64,000 nucleotides of DNA from Rhizobium leguminosarum bv. trifolii WSM1325 (GCA_000023185.1 CP001625.1:248001-312000), one strand, 5' to 3'. Positions 27,350 to 35,939 are shown, counted from the first letter of the stretch. A program made the numbers and translations. The notes: generated by a model not told the origin, from the letters alone.

Positions 27350-29026
27350 TTACGCCGAGATCGCGTATTGATGCGCGAAGATGTATTGAGAAGGATGGAG
27401 CTCGAAGCCCTTGACCTTCTTGTCCATGACGGTCGAGAAGACGCGCCAGAAGGGCTGAACGATGGGCCCGTCATCCTGCATGATCGCCTCGATCTTCGCC
27501 ATGACCTTGCTGCGTTGCTTCGGATCGAGGATGCCCTCGGCTTCGGTCAGCAGCTTGTCGAAATCCGCGTTGGAATAATTGGACTCGTTCCAGGCGGCAT
27601 TCGAACGATAGGCAAGCGACAATGTCATGATCGCCAGCGGCCGGTGACCCCAGGCAGTCAGGCTGAATGGCGCCGTTGTCCAGACTTCCCAGTATTGGGC
27701 GCTGGGCAGGGACTTGATGTTGATCTTTACGCCGATGTCCTTGAACTGCTCGGCAAGGACCTGCGCCGTGTTCAGTTCCCAGATCGGATCGGGACGTGTG
27801 ACCATGTCGAATTCGAAACCATCCGGATAGCCGGCATCTGCCAGAAGCTTCTTCGCTTTTTCGATGTCGCGCGGATATTTCGGCAGTGCCGCGTATTCGG
27901 GATGCGAGGGCGCGACGTGATGGTCTTCGGCGGGAATGCCGGCGCCGAGGAGTGCCGTCTGAATGACCTTGTCGCGGTCGATCGAATAGCGCATCGCCTG
28001 GCGCACGCGCTTGTCCTTGAACTGCTCGATATCGGGGTGCATGCGGGCAACGACCGTCTGGGTCGTCTCGACCTGGTGGACCGCCACATGCGGGAAATTC
28101 TTCATCGCATTGATCTGGACCGCGTCGGCTTCCGACAGGCCATCGACCTGCTTGGAAGCTATGGCCGCGATACCGGCCCCCGGATTGTCGCCGAGGTCGA
28201 CATATTCGAACGTATCGAGATAAGGCCCGGTGCCCCAATAGTCGGTGCGGGCTTTGTACTTGGCGCCCTTGCCGACGACGTATTCGGTGATAACGAAGGG
28301 ACCCGTGCCGTTCGCGTCAGGACCGAAAGCGCCATTTTCTTCGGGATCGATGATGAACATCGGGTAGTGATAGAGGTGCTCGGGCACGGCAATCTGCGCC
28401 GAGGAGCAGTTGAGACGGACGGTGTGGTCGTTGACTTTCTCGATGGCGTTGTCGGCCCAGAGCTTGCTCGACTTCTTGGGATTGCCTTTCTCGTCCTTTT
28501 CGCCGGTTTCGTATTCCTGCACGAGATAACCGGTGAAGAGCCCGAGCATCGACGAACCGATTGCTGGATCGCAGACGCGCTTCAGGTTCCAGATCACGTC
28601 GTCTGCGGTCAATGGCCTGCCCTTGCGCCACTTGACGTCCGTGCGGAGATGGAGCGTCCACGTCTTCAGGTCGTCGCTGACTTCCCACTTTTCCAGCAGA
28701 TAAGGATGGGTAATGTTGTGGCGATCGGTGAGGGTCAGATACTCGCAGACTTGGCGGATGACGTTCGATTTTTCGGCGAAATCGGCCAGATGCGGATCCT
28801 TGATTTCCATGCAACGCATGCCGATGCGCAGGTTTCCGCCCTTCGGCATATCGTCGGCCCGGGCGCCGCCTGGCACCGGAACGCCGGCCAGAGAATATGC
28901 GGCTGCGGCCGAAATACCAAGAAGCGTCGCTTTTCGCAGAAATTCTCGGCGGCCGATCGAGCCGCTCGACATCTGTTCGACCAGAGTCGGGATATAGGAA
29001 TGCTCAGACTTGTCCACGGTTGTCAT
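27350..29026 (-). CDS. ABC transporter substrate-binding protein (family 5, peptide type)
   Basis: A 558-residue periplasmic binding protein and first gene of the 16-kb operon. A twin-arginine signal is visible near residues 26-46 (GRREFLRKATLLGISAA), followed by GGNLRIGM, the start of the mature family 5 fold. Further marks are WTLHLRTDVKWRKGRPLTAD and the FNMV/TRPDP region. The ATG at 29026 follows AGGAG with no spacing. The GTG three codons later (29017) is nine bases behind it and may be the real start. The ligand is unknown; family 5 proteins bind peptides, nickel complexes, opines and other amides. Confidence 0.92.
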   Translation of the reverse strand: MTTVDKSEHSYIPTLVEQMSSGSIGRREFLRKATLLGISAAAAYSLAGVPVPGGARADDMPKGGNLRIGMRCMEIKDPHLADFAEKSNVIRQVCEYLTLTDRHNITHPYLLEKWEVSDDLKTWTLHLRTDVKWRKGRPLTADDVIWNLKRVCDPAIGSSMLGLFTGYLVQEYETGEKDEKGNPKKSSKLWADNAIEKVNDHTVRLNCSSAQIAVPEHLYHYPMFIIDPEENGAFGPDANGTGPFVITEYVVGKGAKYKARTDYWGTGPYLDTFEYVDLGDNPGAGIAAIASKQVDGLSEADAVQINAMKNFPHVAVHQVETTQTVVARMHPDIEQFKDKRVRQAMRYSIDRDKVIQTALLGAGIPAEDHHVAPSHPEYAALPKYPRDIEKAKKLLADAGYPDGFEFDMVTRPDPIWELNTAQVLAEQFKDIGVKINIKSLPSAQYWEVWTTAPFSLTAWGHRPLAIMTLSLAYRSNAAWNESNYSNADFDKLLTEAEGILDPKQRSKVMAKIEAIMQDDGPIVQPFWRVFSTVMDKKVKGFELHPSQYIFAHQYAISA

Positions 29027-29107
29027 CTCCTGGTTAGCGCTTTAACTGTTCCGAATTTTTGTTGGTCGGACCGGCCGGCAAGACACTCGCCCCAGGCTCG
29101 GTCGCAG

Positions 29108-29159
29108 CGGACTTTTTGTCCGTCACCCATCCGTCTTGATTTACGTTAAGACGGGATGG
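29108..29159 (-). promoter_or_regulatory. two adjacent hairpins upstream of the 16-kb operon
   Basis: In the 185-base gap before the binding-protein gene lies a long inverted repeat, CCATCCGTCTT at 29127-29137 and AAGACGGGATGG at 29148-29159. It pairs over 11 bases with one bulged base around a 10-base loop. Right beside it (29108-29122) is CGGAC, five T, GTCCG. Read on the - strand the order is long hairpin, short hairpin, then the gene. The pair could be an operator for the upstream GlxA-type regulator, that gene's end structure, or a leader control element. Confidence 0.45.
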
Positions 29160-29211
29160 ACCTCTGTGACATGCGGTGATCCGACATCTTCTCTGCGCGA
29201 ATCGACATTGT

Positions 29212-30222
29212 TCATGACATTGGCTCCTCTCGCCGTTTCTCCGCCTTTCGAGTCGCGGCAGGGCTCTCGCGAAACCGCGTGCGGTATGAACGGCCGAAAT
29301 GCGAAGCCGACTGATAACCGCAGATTTCGGCGATCTCACCGATCGCCAATTCCGTGTAGACCAGCAGTTCTTTCGCGCGTGTCATGCGAAGCTCTATGTA
29401 GAAATTGGTAGGACTCTTGCCGAGGTTGGCGTGAAACAGCCGCTCGAGCTGTCGAAGCGAAAGCGCCACGCTACTGGCGAGATCGGAAATTTCGACCGGA
29501 TCGCCGAGGCTGGCTTCCATCCGACGAACAACGAAGGCGAGCTTGGCGTTCCGGATGCCGAAACGATCTTCGGGCGACATCCTCTGAACGTCATCCTGGC
29601 GCCGTATCCGCGCGTGGTTGAACTGGTCCGAGATGAGTGCTGCCAACTCCCGACCCTCCACTGCAGAGATGAGGTAAAGCATCATGTCCAATGTAACCGT
29701 TCCGCCCGACGAGGTCAGAAAACGTCCGTCGATCGCGAAAATGTCGTCGGTGGCGAGACAGTTCGGAAACTCGCTGCGAAAGCTTGCAAGCGACTCCCAA
29801 TGAACGGCACATCGTCGCCCTTCCAATAATCGCGCCTTTGCCAGGAAGAAGACCGCAGTGCTGACTGCTCCAAGCACGCACCCCTCCGAATGGATGCGCC
29901 TCAACCATGCAAAGACATTGGCATCATAGGCATCGGCATAATTGATGCCTGCGCAGAGGATGACGATATCGCAGCGCGGCGCCCTGCCGATTGCCGCATC
30001 TGCATCGAAGCCTAGTCCGCTGCTGGACTTCACATGGCCGCCATCCGCCGACAGGATGAGCCACTCAAAGGCCTTTCGCTTGGCCAGACGATTGCCCTGC
30101 CGCAACGAGTCGAGCGCCGCTGCAAAGGTCATCAGAGGGAAGTCCGGCACCAGGAAAAAGCCGATCCGGATCGGTCGATGCCCCTGTGCCAATTGCTTAA
30201 GCGTATAGGTCTGATCCGTCAT
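29212..30222 (-). CDS. GlxA family (DJ-1/PfpI plus AraC) transcriptional regulator
   Basis: A 336-residue regulator. The first half is a DJ-1/PfpI-like ligand domain (RIGFFLVPDFPLMTFAAALD, later CDIVILCAGINYADAY and the GAVSTAVFFLAKA elbow, where the usual Cys is absent). The second half is an AraC DNA-binding domain (ISDLASSVALSLRQLERLFH, then SPTNFYIELRMTRAKELL and SASHFGRSYRTRFRESP). The start at 30222 follows GGAG by eight bases. The family often controls amino-acid, choline and amine catabolism. It lies 186 bases upstream of the 16-kb operon on the same strand, so it is the likely regulator. Confidence 0.9.
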   Translation of the reverse strand: MTDQTYTLKQLAQGHRPIRIGFFLVPDFPLMTFAAALDSLRQGNRLAKRKAFEWLILSADGGHVKSSSGLGFDADAAIGRAPRCDIVILCAGINYADAYDANVFAWLRRIHSEGCVLGAVSTAVFFLAKARLLEGRRCAVHWESLASFRSEFPNCLATDDIFAIDGRFLTSSGGTVTLDMMLYLISAVEGRELAALISDQFNHARIRRQDDVQRMSPEDRFGIRNAKLAFVVRRMEASLGDPVEISDLASSVALSLRQLERLFHANLGKSPTNFYIELRMTRAKELLVYTELAIGEIAEICGYQSASHFGRSYRTRFRESPAATRKAEKRREEPMS

Positions 30223-30622
30223 GGGGCGAACTCCAAACATCCCGGTTGCCCTGCTTTTGCCGGTCCGCACCAGCGCAGGTCTTAGGCAGGCAACGAAACA
30301 CAAACATCCACGACTAAGCGTCATCGCATGGTGAGCCGCAAGTCGCAAAGGCCGCATTGTTCCTCGCCATCGATGAAGCAACGCAAATTGATGGACACAT
30401 TATGCTCGTCGATTTTGAGCCCGATTATAATGCCGGCGCCTGCGTGGATTCAAACGTCATCGCGAGATACGAACCGGCGCCAGTTCTTTTGATCAGCGGA
30501 CATCCGAGCGCGAGCGCAGGTTACTGTTTCGGTCGCTAGTCAGCCCTAAGCCGCGTTTTCGGCGACGCCTTAAAGACTATATGTTCTTCAGGCCGAAACC
30601 CGGAGAGTGGATAATGCGGCGT
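30223..30622. other. 400-base gap without a recognisable gene
   Basis: The region between the GlxA-type regulator and the SyrB-like gene has short open frames of about 60 codons on both strands, none with a ribosome site or a familiar motif. The promoter of the regulator should lie in its first part (30223-30330). I see no clear hairpin or repeat. Confidence 0.4.
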
Positions 30623-30865
30623 TCAGCGTTCGAACCGATCCAGCATGCTCTTCAGTTGTGCGTTTTGCAGCCGAAGCTTCCCCGCCAGTTGATCCCGGAG
30701 CAGCCTGATTTCTCCATCAAGCCTGATTGCATCGTCGGAAACGATGGCAAGGCGTGGAGATGGTCGCGAAACGACATCGACGACGTCCGCTTTCCTGGCC
30801 TGTCTGCGGCGTTTTCGCGCTGTACCTTCGTCAATCCGCGAGGGATTGGGCGCGGCGAAAGACAT
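30623..30865 (-). CDS. small basic SyrB-like protein
   Basis: An 80-residue protein with a basic first half (ARKRRRQARKAD) and a heptad-like second half ending IRLLRDQLAGKLRLQNAQLK SMLDRFER (split here for length). The layout recalls SyrB of rhizobia, which ends in a similar EENQ.LRK.LAEKLR.EN..L block and acts in repression of exopolysaccharide or symbiosis genes. The start is unclear: TTG at 30871 or ATG at 30865, neither with a good ribosome site. The coding bias and motif support a real gene. It may bind DNA or a partner through the coiled coil. The name is by resemblance only. Confidence 0.5.
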   Translation of the reverse strand: MSFAAPNPSRIDEGTARKRRRQARKADVVDVVSRPSPRLAIVSDDAIRLDGEIRLLRDQLAGKLRLQNAQLKSMLDRFER

Positions 30866-30952
30866 TCGCAAGAGGGATGGTGGGCAATGTCGAGGTGGCT
30901 TTATCCAATGTCATCTTGCTCTCGACAGAGACCGGACTCGCGGTCCGATAAT

Positions 30953-32050
30953 TCACAAGTGCTGTGGGTTAACCCCCGTTTCTATTCGATCCTGAGTTTC
31001 AGCATCGAACAGGTTGATGCTCTGCGCATCGACGCTAAAACGAACCTGATCGCTTCTGCGTCCCTGGAAGCGCGCTTCAGCTCTGGCCACGATCGCGTGG
31101 TCGCCAACCACAGCGGTGACCATTGTGTCTGGACCCGTTGGTTCCACGACGTCTATCACTCCGTGGATCGCGGCATTATCCCTCTCGACGACCTTAAGCT
31201 CTTCCGGTCTTACCCCAAGGACACAATCCCGGCGTCTGGCTGCGCTATCTGGTATACTGACAGGCACGATCACGCCACCGCTCTCAAACCGGGAGCCGCC
31301 GTCGTCCGAGATCAATTCGCCCCTGATGAAGTTCATCGCGGGAGATCCGATAAAGCCGGCGACGAACATGTTCGCAGGTCGTTCGTAGATGGTCCTGGGA
31401 TCGGCAAGCTGCTGGACATAGCCGCCCTTCATCACCGCGACTTTGGTCGCCAGCGTCATCGCCTCGATCTGATCGTGGGTCACGTAGACGATAGTCGTGC
31501 CGAGGCGTTCGTGCAGCCTTTTTATCTCGGTCCTCATCTCGACGCGCAGCTTCGCGTCAAGGTTTGAGAGCGGCTCGTCGAAGAGAAACAGATCCGGACT
31601 GCGAACAATCGCCCGCCCCATGGCAACGCGCTGCCTCTGCCCGCCGGAGAGGTTGGCTGGAAGCCGATCGAGAAGGTGGCCGATCTGCAGCAGTTCGGCC
31701 GCCTTTTGCACCTCCGCCCTGCGCTGCTGCTCCGGAACACCACGCATCTCGAGGCCAAAGCCAATGTTCCGCTCAACCGACATGGTCGGATAGAGCGCGT
31801 AGGACTGGAATACCATGGCGATGTTTCGATCCTTCGGTGGGAGGGCCGTCACGGATCGATCGCCGATCGCGATATCACCAGACGACGGCTCATCCAATCC
31901 CGCAATGATATTGAGCAAGGTCGACTTGCCGCATCCTGACGGTCCAAGGAGCACGAGAAAGCCACCATCCTCGAGGTCGACGTCTACTCCGTGCAGCACC
32001 TTGAATGCGCCATAAGACTTTTGAACATCCCTGATGGACAAGCTCGACAT
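30953..32050 (-). CDS. ABC transporter ATP-binding protein (UgpC/MalK type)
   Basis: A 365-residue ATPase for the CUT1 importer encoded upstream. Motifs are Walker [18 protein letters not shown]-loop QSYALYP, signature [14 protein letters not shown], Walker [17 protein letters not shown] and switch VTHDQIEAMTLA; the C-terminal regulatory OB domain contains VLGVRPEELKV. GGAGAC lies four bases before the ATG at 32050. It follows the second permease by nine bases and closes the operon. Confidence 0.93.
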   Translation of the reverse strand: MSSLSIRDVQKSYGAFKVLHGVDVDLEDGGFLVLLGPSGCGKSTLLNIIAGLDEPSSGDIAIGDRSVTALPPKDRNIAMVFQSYALYPTMSVERNIGFGLEMRGVPEQQRRAEVQKAAELLQIGHLLDRLPANLSGGQRQRVAMGRAIVRSPDLFLFDEPLSNLDAKLRVEMRTEIKRLHERLGTTIVYVTHDQIEAMTLATKVAVMKGGYVQQLADPRTIYERPANMFVAGFIGSPAMNFIRGELISDDGGSRFESGGVIVPVSIPDSAARRRDCVLGVRPEELKVVERDNAAIHGVIDVVEPTGPDTMVTAVVGDHAIVARAEARFQGRRSDQVRFSVDAQSINLFDAETQDRIETGVNPQHL

Positions 32051-32059
32051 GATCGTCTC

Positions 32060-32911
32060 CTAACCCTTGACCGCGCCTGCGGTGAGGCCCTGGACCATCG
32101 CGCGCTGGACGAACGCAAACAGAATGACGACTGGCAGAATACTGAGCATGCCACCCGCAGCAAGAACGCCCCAGGGCAGTTGAAACTCGCCGACCATCAG
32201 TTGCAGACCGACCGGCCAGGTCCTCGATCCCTGTCCGGTCGTCAGCATCAGCGCGAAAATGAACTCGTTCCAGGCGGCGATCGCGATAAACACCGAGCTG
32301 GCGACAAGACCGTTGCGCGCGAGCGGCAAGACGATGCGCACCATGGCGCCCAATCTGGTGGACCCATCGATACGGGCGGCGCTTTCAAGCTCTTTCGGGG
32401 CCGCGTCAAAGAAACCTTTAAGCATCCAGACGAACAGCGGCAGCAGAAAGCTGGTATAGGCAAGCGCCAAGCCGAAGCGGCTGTCGACGAGGCCAACGGT
32501 CCGCATCATCACAAAGAGCGGAATGATCACCATGACGGCCGGGAACATCCGCACCAGGAGGTAGCTGAGCATTAGTCTGTCGCGGCCCCTGAACGATAGC
32601 CGCGAGAATGCGTAGGCTGCAAGCGTTCCAGTCAGGACGCAGATCGCCACCGTGATCGTCGTCACCACCAGGCTGTTTGTGATCAGCACCGGAAAATTCG
32701 ATTGCGTCCAGATTGAGCGGTAGTTCTGCAACGTAATCGTGCGGGGAATGTACTGCATCTGGGAGGTCACGATGTCGGCTTCGTTCTTCAGGGACGTCAA
32801 AAACATCCAGACGATGGGTCCAAGGCAGAAAGTCGTCATCGTCAAGAGCACGGCATAGGTCAGGATATCGGCCATGAGGCGGCGACCGCGACGGGTTTTG
32901 AAAATCGTCAT
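32060..32911 (-). CDS. ABC transporter sugar permease (MalG type)
   Basis: A 283-residue inner-membrane permease beginning MTIFKTRRGRRLMADIL, with about six helices. Family marks are the first periplasmic loop TLQNYRSIW, AAYAFSRLSFRGRD, and the docking loop ELESAARIDGSTRLGAMVRI. The ending LTAGAVKG is the normal CUT1 C-terminus. The start at 32911 overlaps the stop of the other permease by ATGA. It forms the channel with the gene at 32908-33825. Confidence 0.92.
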   Translation of the reverse strand: MTIFKTRRGRRLMADILTYAVLLTMTTFCLGPIVWMFLTSLKNEADIVTSQMQYIPRTITLQNYRSIWTQSNFPVLITNSLVVTTITVAICVLTGTLAAYAFSRLSFRGRDRLMLSYLLVRMFPAVMVIIPLFVMMRTVGLVDSRFGLALAYTSFLLPLFVWMLKGFFDAAPKELESAARIDGSTRLGAMVRIVLPLARNGLVASSVFIAIAAWNEFIFALMLTTGQGSRTWPVGLQLMVGEFQLPWGVLAAGGMLSILPVVILFAFVQRAMVQGLTAGAVKG

Positions 32912-33825
32912 TCCTTGGAGACCCGCGTGAACTTGATGTAGAGGGTTGCGAACACCATGAGGATGACGAACATGACGACCGAGAGTGCCCCGGCATATCC
33001 GAAATTGAATTCGCGATAGGCGGTTTGGAAGGCATAGAGCGACAGCACCTGTGTGGCGTTTCCTGGCCCCCCACCTGTCAGAACAAGCAGCAAATCGGGT
33101 GAGTTCACCAGGCTGATCACGCGCAGGATAACGGCCGCGGTGATCACCGTTCTCAGCATCGGCACGGTGATCAGTTTGAACTGCCGAACCGGCCCTGCGC
33201 CGTCGACAGCAGCGGCTTTGTAAAGATCTTCGGGAATGCCTTTGAGACCGGCCAGAAACAGCAGTGCGAAGAATGGAAACCCATGCCATGCCTCAACAAG
33301 GATAGTCGCGGCCAGGGCTGTGGCCGGATCGGCGAACCATGCCTTGTAGGTGCTCAACACGCCGCTGCGCACCAGCAGATCGTTGATGACACCCAGACGA
33401 GGGTCGAGCAAAAGCGCCCACATATGCCCTGCGACAACGTTCGGCAAAAAGTAGGGAAGCGGGATCAACACACCAAATAGCTTCGTGCCTGGAACATTGC
33501 GGTTCAGCGCGACTGCGGCGATGAAGCCAAGTGTCACCTCGATTGCGATGGCTGCGGCCACCCAGATCGCCGTGTTCTTCAATGATATCCAAAACACCCG
33601 ATCCGACATCATCGCGACGTAGTGCTTTGCCCCGACCCAGCCGTTGAGAGCTGGTCGGGTGAGACGCATTTCACGTACACTGATGACGAAGCCATAAAGG
33701 GTCGGATAGGCGACCACCAGCAAAAGCAGGATCAGGCTCGGAAACAGCAGAAAGTAGACCCAGTAGCGTGTTTCGGATAGGTCGCCGAGAAGCGTAAGTG
33801 GACCACGGTGCAAGGCTGGCTTCAT
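32908..33825 (-). CDS. ABC transporter sugar permease (MalF type)
   Basis: A permease of about 305 residues, beginning MKPALHRGPLTLLGDLSETR, with six helices and the docking loop DLYKAAAVDGAGPVRQFKLI, then LLLVLTGGGPGNATQVLSLY. A GTG at 33885, overlapping the binding-protein stop, would add 20 residues. I prefer the ATG at 33825 because the extra stretch is made of two hairpins and reads as untypical protein. No ribosome site lies at the usual distance from 33825; AGAGGA is on the far side of the nearer hairpin. If that hairpin folds it would come close to the ATG. Confidence 0.85.
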   Translation of the reverse strand: MKPALHRGPLTLLGDLSETRYWVYFLLFPSLILLLLVVAYPTLYGFVISVREMRLTRPALNGWVGAKHYVAMMSDRVFWISLKNTAIWVAAAIAIEVTLGFIAAVALNRNVPGTKLFGVLIPLPYFLPNVVAGHMWALLLDPRLGVINDLLVRSGVLSTYKAWFADPATALAATILVEAWHGFPFFALLFLAGLKGIPEDLYKAAAVDGAGPVRQFKLITVPMLRTVITAAVILRVISLVNSPDLLLVLTGGGPGNATQVLSLYAFQTAYREFNFGYAGALSVVMFVILMVFATLYIKFTRVSKE

Positions 33826-33831
33826 TTTTTC

Positions 33832-33877
33832 ACGGCAGCTTGCCGTCCTCTGGGACGCGACGACTTCTCGTCGCGTC
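33832..33877 (-). other. tandem hairpins between binding-protein and permease genes
   Basis: Bases 33854-33877 form a perfect 10-pair stem (GACGCGACGA and TCGTCGCGTC) with a 4-base loop. Bases 33832-33846 form a second perfect stem of 6 pairs (ACGGCA and TGCCGT) with a 3-base loop. On the - strand message they follow the binding-protein stop and precede the permease ATG. Such structures often protect the upstream message so that binding protein outnumbers permease. No T-run follows, so they are not simple terminators. Confidence 0.6.
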
Positions 33878-33884
33878 GGCTTCA

Positions 33885-35123
33885 CTACCGGAGCGCGGTC
33901 TCCAGACCCTCGATCATTCGGTCGACGGCCTGCTCAGGGGTGAGTTGACCCGTCAGAACGGATTGGAACGTGGGATTGACGACATTTTCGGACCAGCCCG
34001 CAGCGCCGACGAAACTGTTCGGCAGACGACCGAAGTCGAGCGTCTGCGAAGCGGCTTGGTAGATTGGATTGGTCTTGATGCGCTCATCCTCAAGCGCTGC
34101 CGTTGATGCCGGGAAATAACCCGTCGCTTCCAACAAGGCTATCGCCGCGTCTTTTTCTCCCCAGAAGCTGATCCAGTCCCAGGCAGCGTCGATATTGTCG
34201 TCCTTCATGATGCCGTTGCCGGCGTAGGCAACACGCGCGATATGTGCCTTCGGTCCCGCGGGCATTGGAGCGGTGGCGAACTGCTCTCCCGGCTTCAAGG
34301 CGGCCGAGATTTCGATCAGCGATCCGGTATGGTGCCAGACCATGGCTGTCTGGCCAGTTCGGAAACCTTCCATGATCTGCCGATAGCTGTCGTTCGGCAC
34401 ACTTGGAGGAACGACTTTCTCTTTCAAGAACAGACTTGAGTAGAAGGTGATCGCCTCCACCGCGGCAGCCTTATCGATGGCCGCCTGACCGTCCTTTACA
34501 ATTGGCGAGCCAAAGGCCTCCATGACGTCGATGACGTATTTGAACGCCCCCGCGCCCCCGCGCATTCCGAAAGCGTAGCGTCCCTTTGCCGGATCGGTGA
34601 GCTTCCGGCAAGCGGTGACAAACTCATCAAAAGTCCTTGGTGGGCCCGAAAGGCCCGCTTCTTCGAAATAGTCTTTCCGGTAGTACATCCAGTCGACGAA
34701 AGCATAGGCCGGAACCGCGTATATCGCGCCGTCCTGAGACATGCCAGCCCACCGGTTGTCCGGCAGATTGGCTTTTCCCTTCCATCCTTTTACCCGCTCG
34801 GTGATATCGGTCAGCGCGCCCATCGCCGTCAGATCGGCAAAGCGTTCCGCAATGACCATTCCGGTGTCGGGCCGCCCGCCGGCCACGACAGCCGATGAAA
34901 CCTTGGCCATATATTCCGAATTCGGAATGCTCTCTTGCGTGACGGTGATGCCTGGATGGGATTTCCCAAACAGCTCGATGATTTTCACCAGGCCGGCCAT
35001 TTCCGACTGGCTGGCGAAGTGATGCCAATAATTGATCGCTGTGGCAGCACTTGCGGAGCGGACACCACTGGCAAGCGCTAGCGCTGCTGTCGCAACAAGG
35101 AATTCGCGTTTGGTGATCTGCAT
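33885..35123 (-). CDS. ABC transporter sugar-binding protein (extracellular family 1)
   Basis: A 412-residue periplasmic binding protein. The start at 35123 (MQITKREFLVATAALALASG) follows GGGAGG and gives a signal peptide ending near SASAATA; the longer open frame upstream is not coding. The mature part begins INYWHHFASQSEMAGLVKII, a standard family 1 start, with YAVPAYAFVDWMYYRKDYFE later. It is the first gene of a four-gene CUT1 operon. The divergent enolase-type dehydratase and shared operator suggest a sugar acid or its oligomer as ligand, which is inference. Confidence 0.92.
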   Translation of the reverse strand: MQITKREFLVATAALALASGVRSASAATAINYWHHFASQSEMAGLVKIIELFGKSHPGITVTQESIPNSEYMAKVSSAVVAGGRPDTGMVIAERFADLTAMGALTDITERVKGWKGKANLPDNRWAGMSQDGAIYAVPAYAFVDWMYYRKDYFEEAGLSGPPRTFDEFVTACRKLTDPAKGRYAFGMRGGAGAFKYVIDVMEAFGSPIVKDGQAAIDKAAAVEAITFYSSLFLKEKVVPPSVPNDSYRQIMEGFRTGQTAMVWHHTGSLIEISAALKPGEQFATAPMPAGPKAHIARVAYAGNGIMKDDNIDAAWDWISFWGEKDAAIALLEATGYFPASTAALEDERIKTNPIYQAASQTLDFGRLPNSFVGAAGWSENVVNPTFQSVLTGQLTPEQAVDRMIEGLETALR

Positions 35124-35153
35124 CTCTTCATCCTCCCAGATATCAGAATGGCG

Positions 35154-35169
35154 ATCTGATCGATCAGAT
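35154..35169. promoter_or_regulatory. GntR operator candidate upstream of the transporter operon
   Basis: ATCTGATCGATCAGAT is a perfect 16-base palindrome 31 bases upstream of the binding-protein start. Its core CTGATNNATCAG recurs at 35940-35951 in front of the GntR gene itself. FCD-type GntR regulators bind palindromes of this size, so this is likely the site through which the regulator at 35228 controls the transporter. Confidence 0.65.
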
Positions 35170-35227
35170 GGAGATAGCAGCCTTTTGAAGGTACGGCAAC
35201 ACCGGAGTTGACCTAGATAGCCTGGGA

Positions 35228-35923
35228 TCAAGCCAAGCCGAGATTGCGATTTATCGCCGCCTGGAAATGGGCTTGAAGCGCCTTCTCGGCCGCGTCGGCG
35301 TTTCTCGAAGAGCATGCTTCAAGGATTTCCAGATGCTCCTTCAGCGTTCGAATAAGCATGGGGGGCGTCACCTTGCGCTCCAATCGCAGCAAACGCAGAT
35401 AGTTGTGCATGCGCCGGTATGCGGTATCGATGAGTGGATTGCGCAAGGCGGCGATGATTTGACCGTGAAGATCGAGCTCGATGAGGTCCATTTCCGCAAT
35501 ATGGTCAGGCGTTAGACCATCCTTCTCGAGCTTTCGCAAAAGCCTGGAATGCCGGACTTCCAGGCTGTTCATCAAGTCCTCTCCGGCTTCCTCGGCGAAC
35601 ACGCGAATCGCTGAGCGTTCAATGATCGCGCGGAATTGGTACGTCGAGCGCGTCAGCTCAAGGCCGGGCCTCACGAACTGGATGCCGGAACGAGGATGGA
35701 TTGTCAGAATGCCTTCGGCTTCCAGCATGCGCAACGCATCGCGAAGCGGCGCAACTGGCACGCTGACAATCTCGGACAGTTCGCTTTGGGAGATAAATGC
35801 GCCAACAGGGACCCTTCGTTCAAACAGGCTTTCGAGGATGCGATCATAGGCGAGATCGCTGAGCCGGGGGGCAGCGACCTCCGGTACAGTTGCCTTCGCT
35901 TTGCGCGCTTGCGATTTCTTCAT
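35228..35923 (-). CDS. GntR family transcriptional regulator (FCD domain)
   Basis: A 231-residue FadR-type GntR regulator. The winged helix occupies about residues 20-90 (LAYDRILESLFERRVPVGAF, then LSEIVSVPVAPLRDALRMLE and GILTIHPRSGIQFV). The all-helical FCD ligand domain follows, with metal-ligand-type residues in EMDLIELDLHGQI and LKEHLEILEA. It lies between its two presumed targets, the transporter operon on the same strand and the divergent enolase-superfamily gene. The ligand is expected to be a sugar acid. The second site at 35940 suggests autoregulation. Confidence 0.92.
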   Translation of the reverse strand: MKKSQARKAKATVPEVAAPRLSDLAYDRILESLFERRVPVGAFISQSELSEIVSVPVAPLRDALRMLEAEGILTIHPRSGIQFVRPGLELTRSTYQFRAIIERSAIRVFAEEAGEDLMNSLEVRHSRLLRKLEKDGLTPDHIAEMDLIELDLHGQIIAALRNPLIDTAYRRMHNYLRLLRLERKVTPPMLIRTLKEHLEILEACSSRNADAAEKALQAHFQAAINRNLGLA

Positions 35924-35939
35924 CCGTCCGATAATACCT

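Noticed and set aside
27107..29149. A 680-codon open frame on the + strand
   Set aside because: It lies antisense to the Dpp-type binding protein and permease; its translation is rich in Arg, Asp and His with no fold, as expected for the shadow of a GC-rich gene.
30581..31567. A 328-codon frame on the + strand
   Set aside because: It runs antisense through the SyrB-like and ATPase genes and has no motif of its own.
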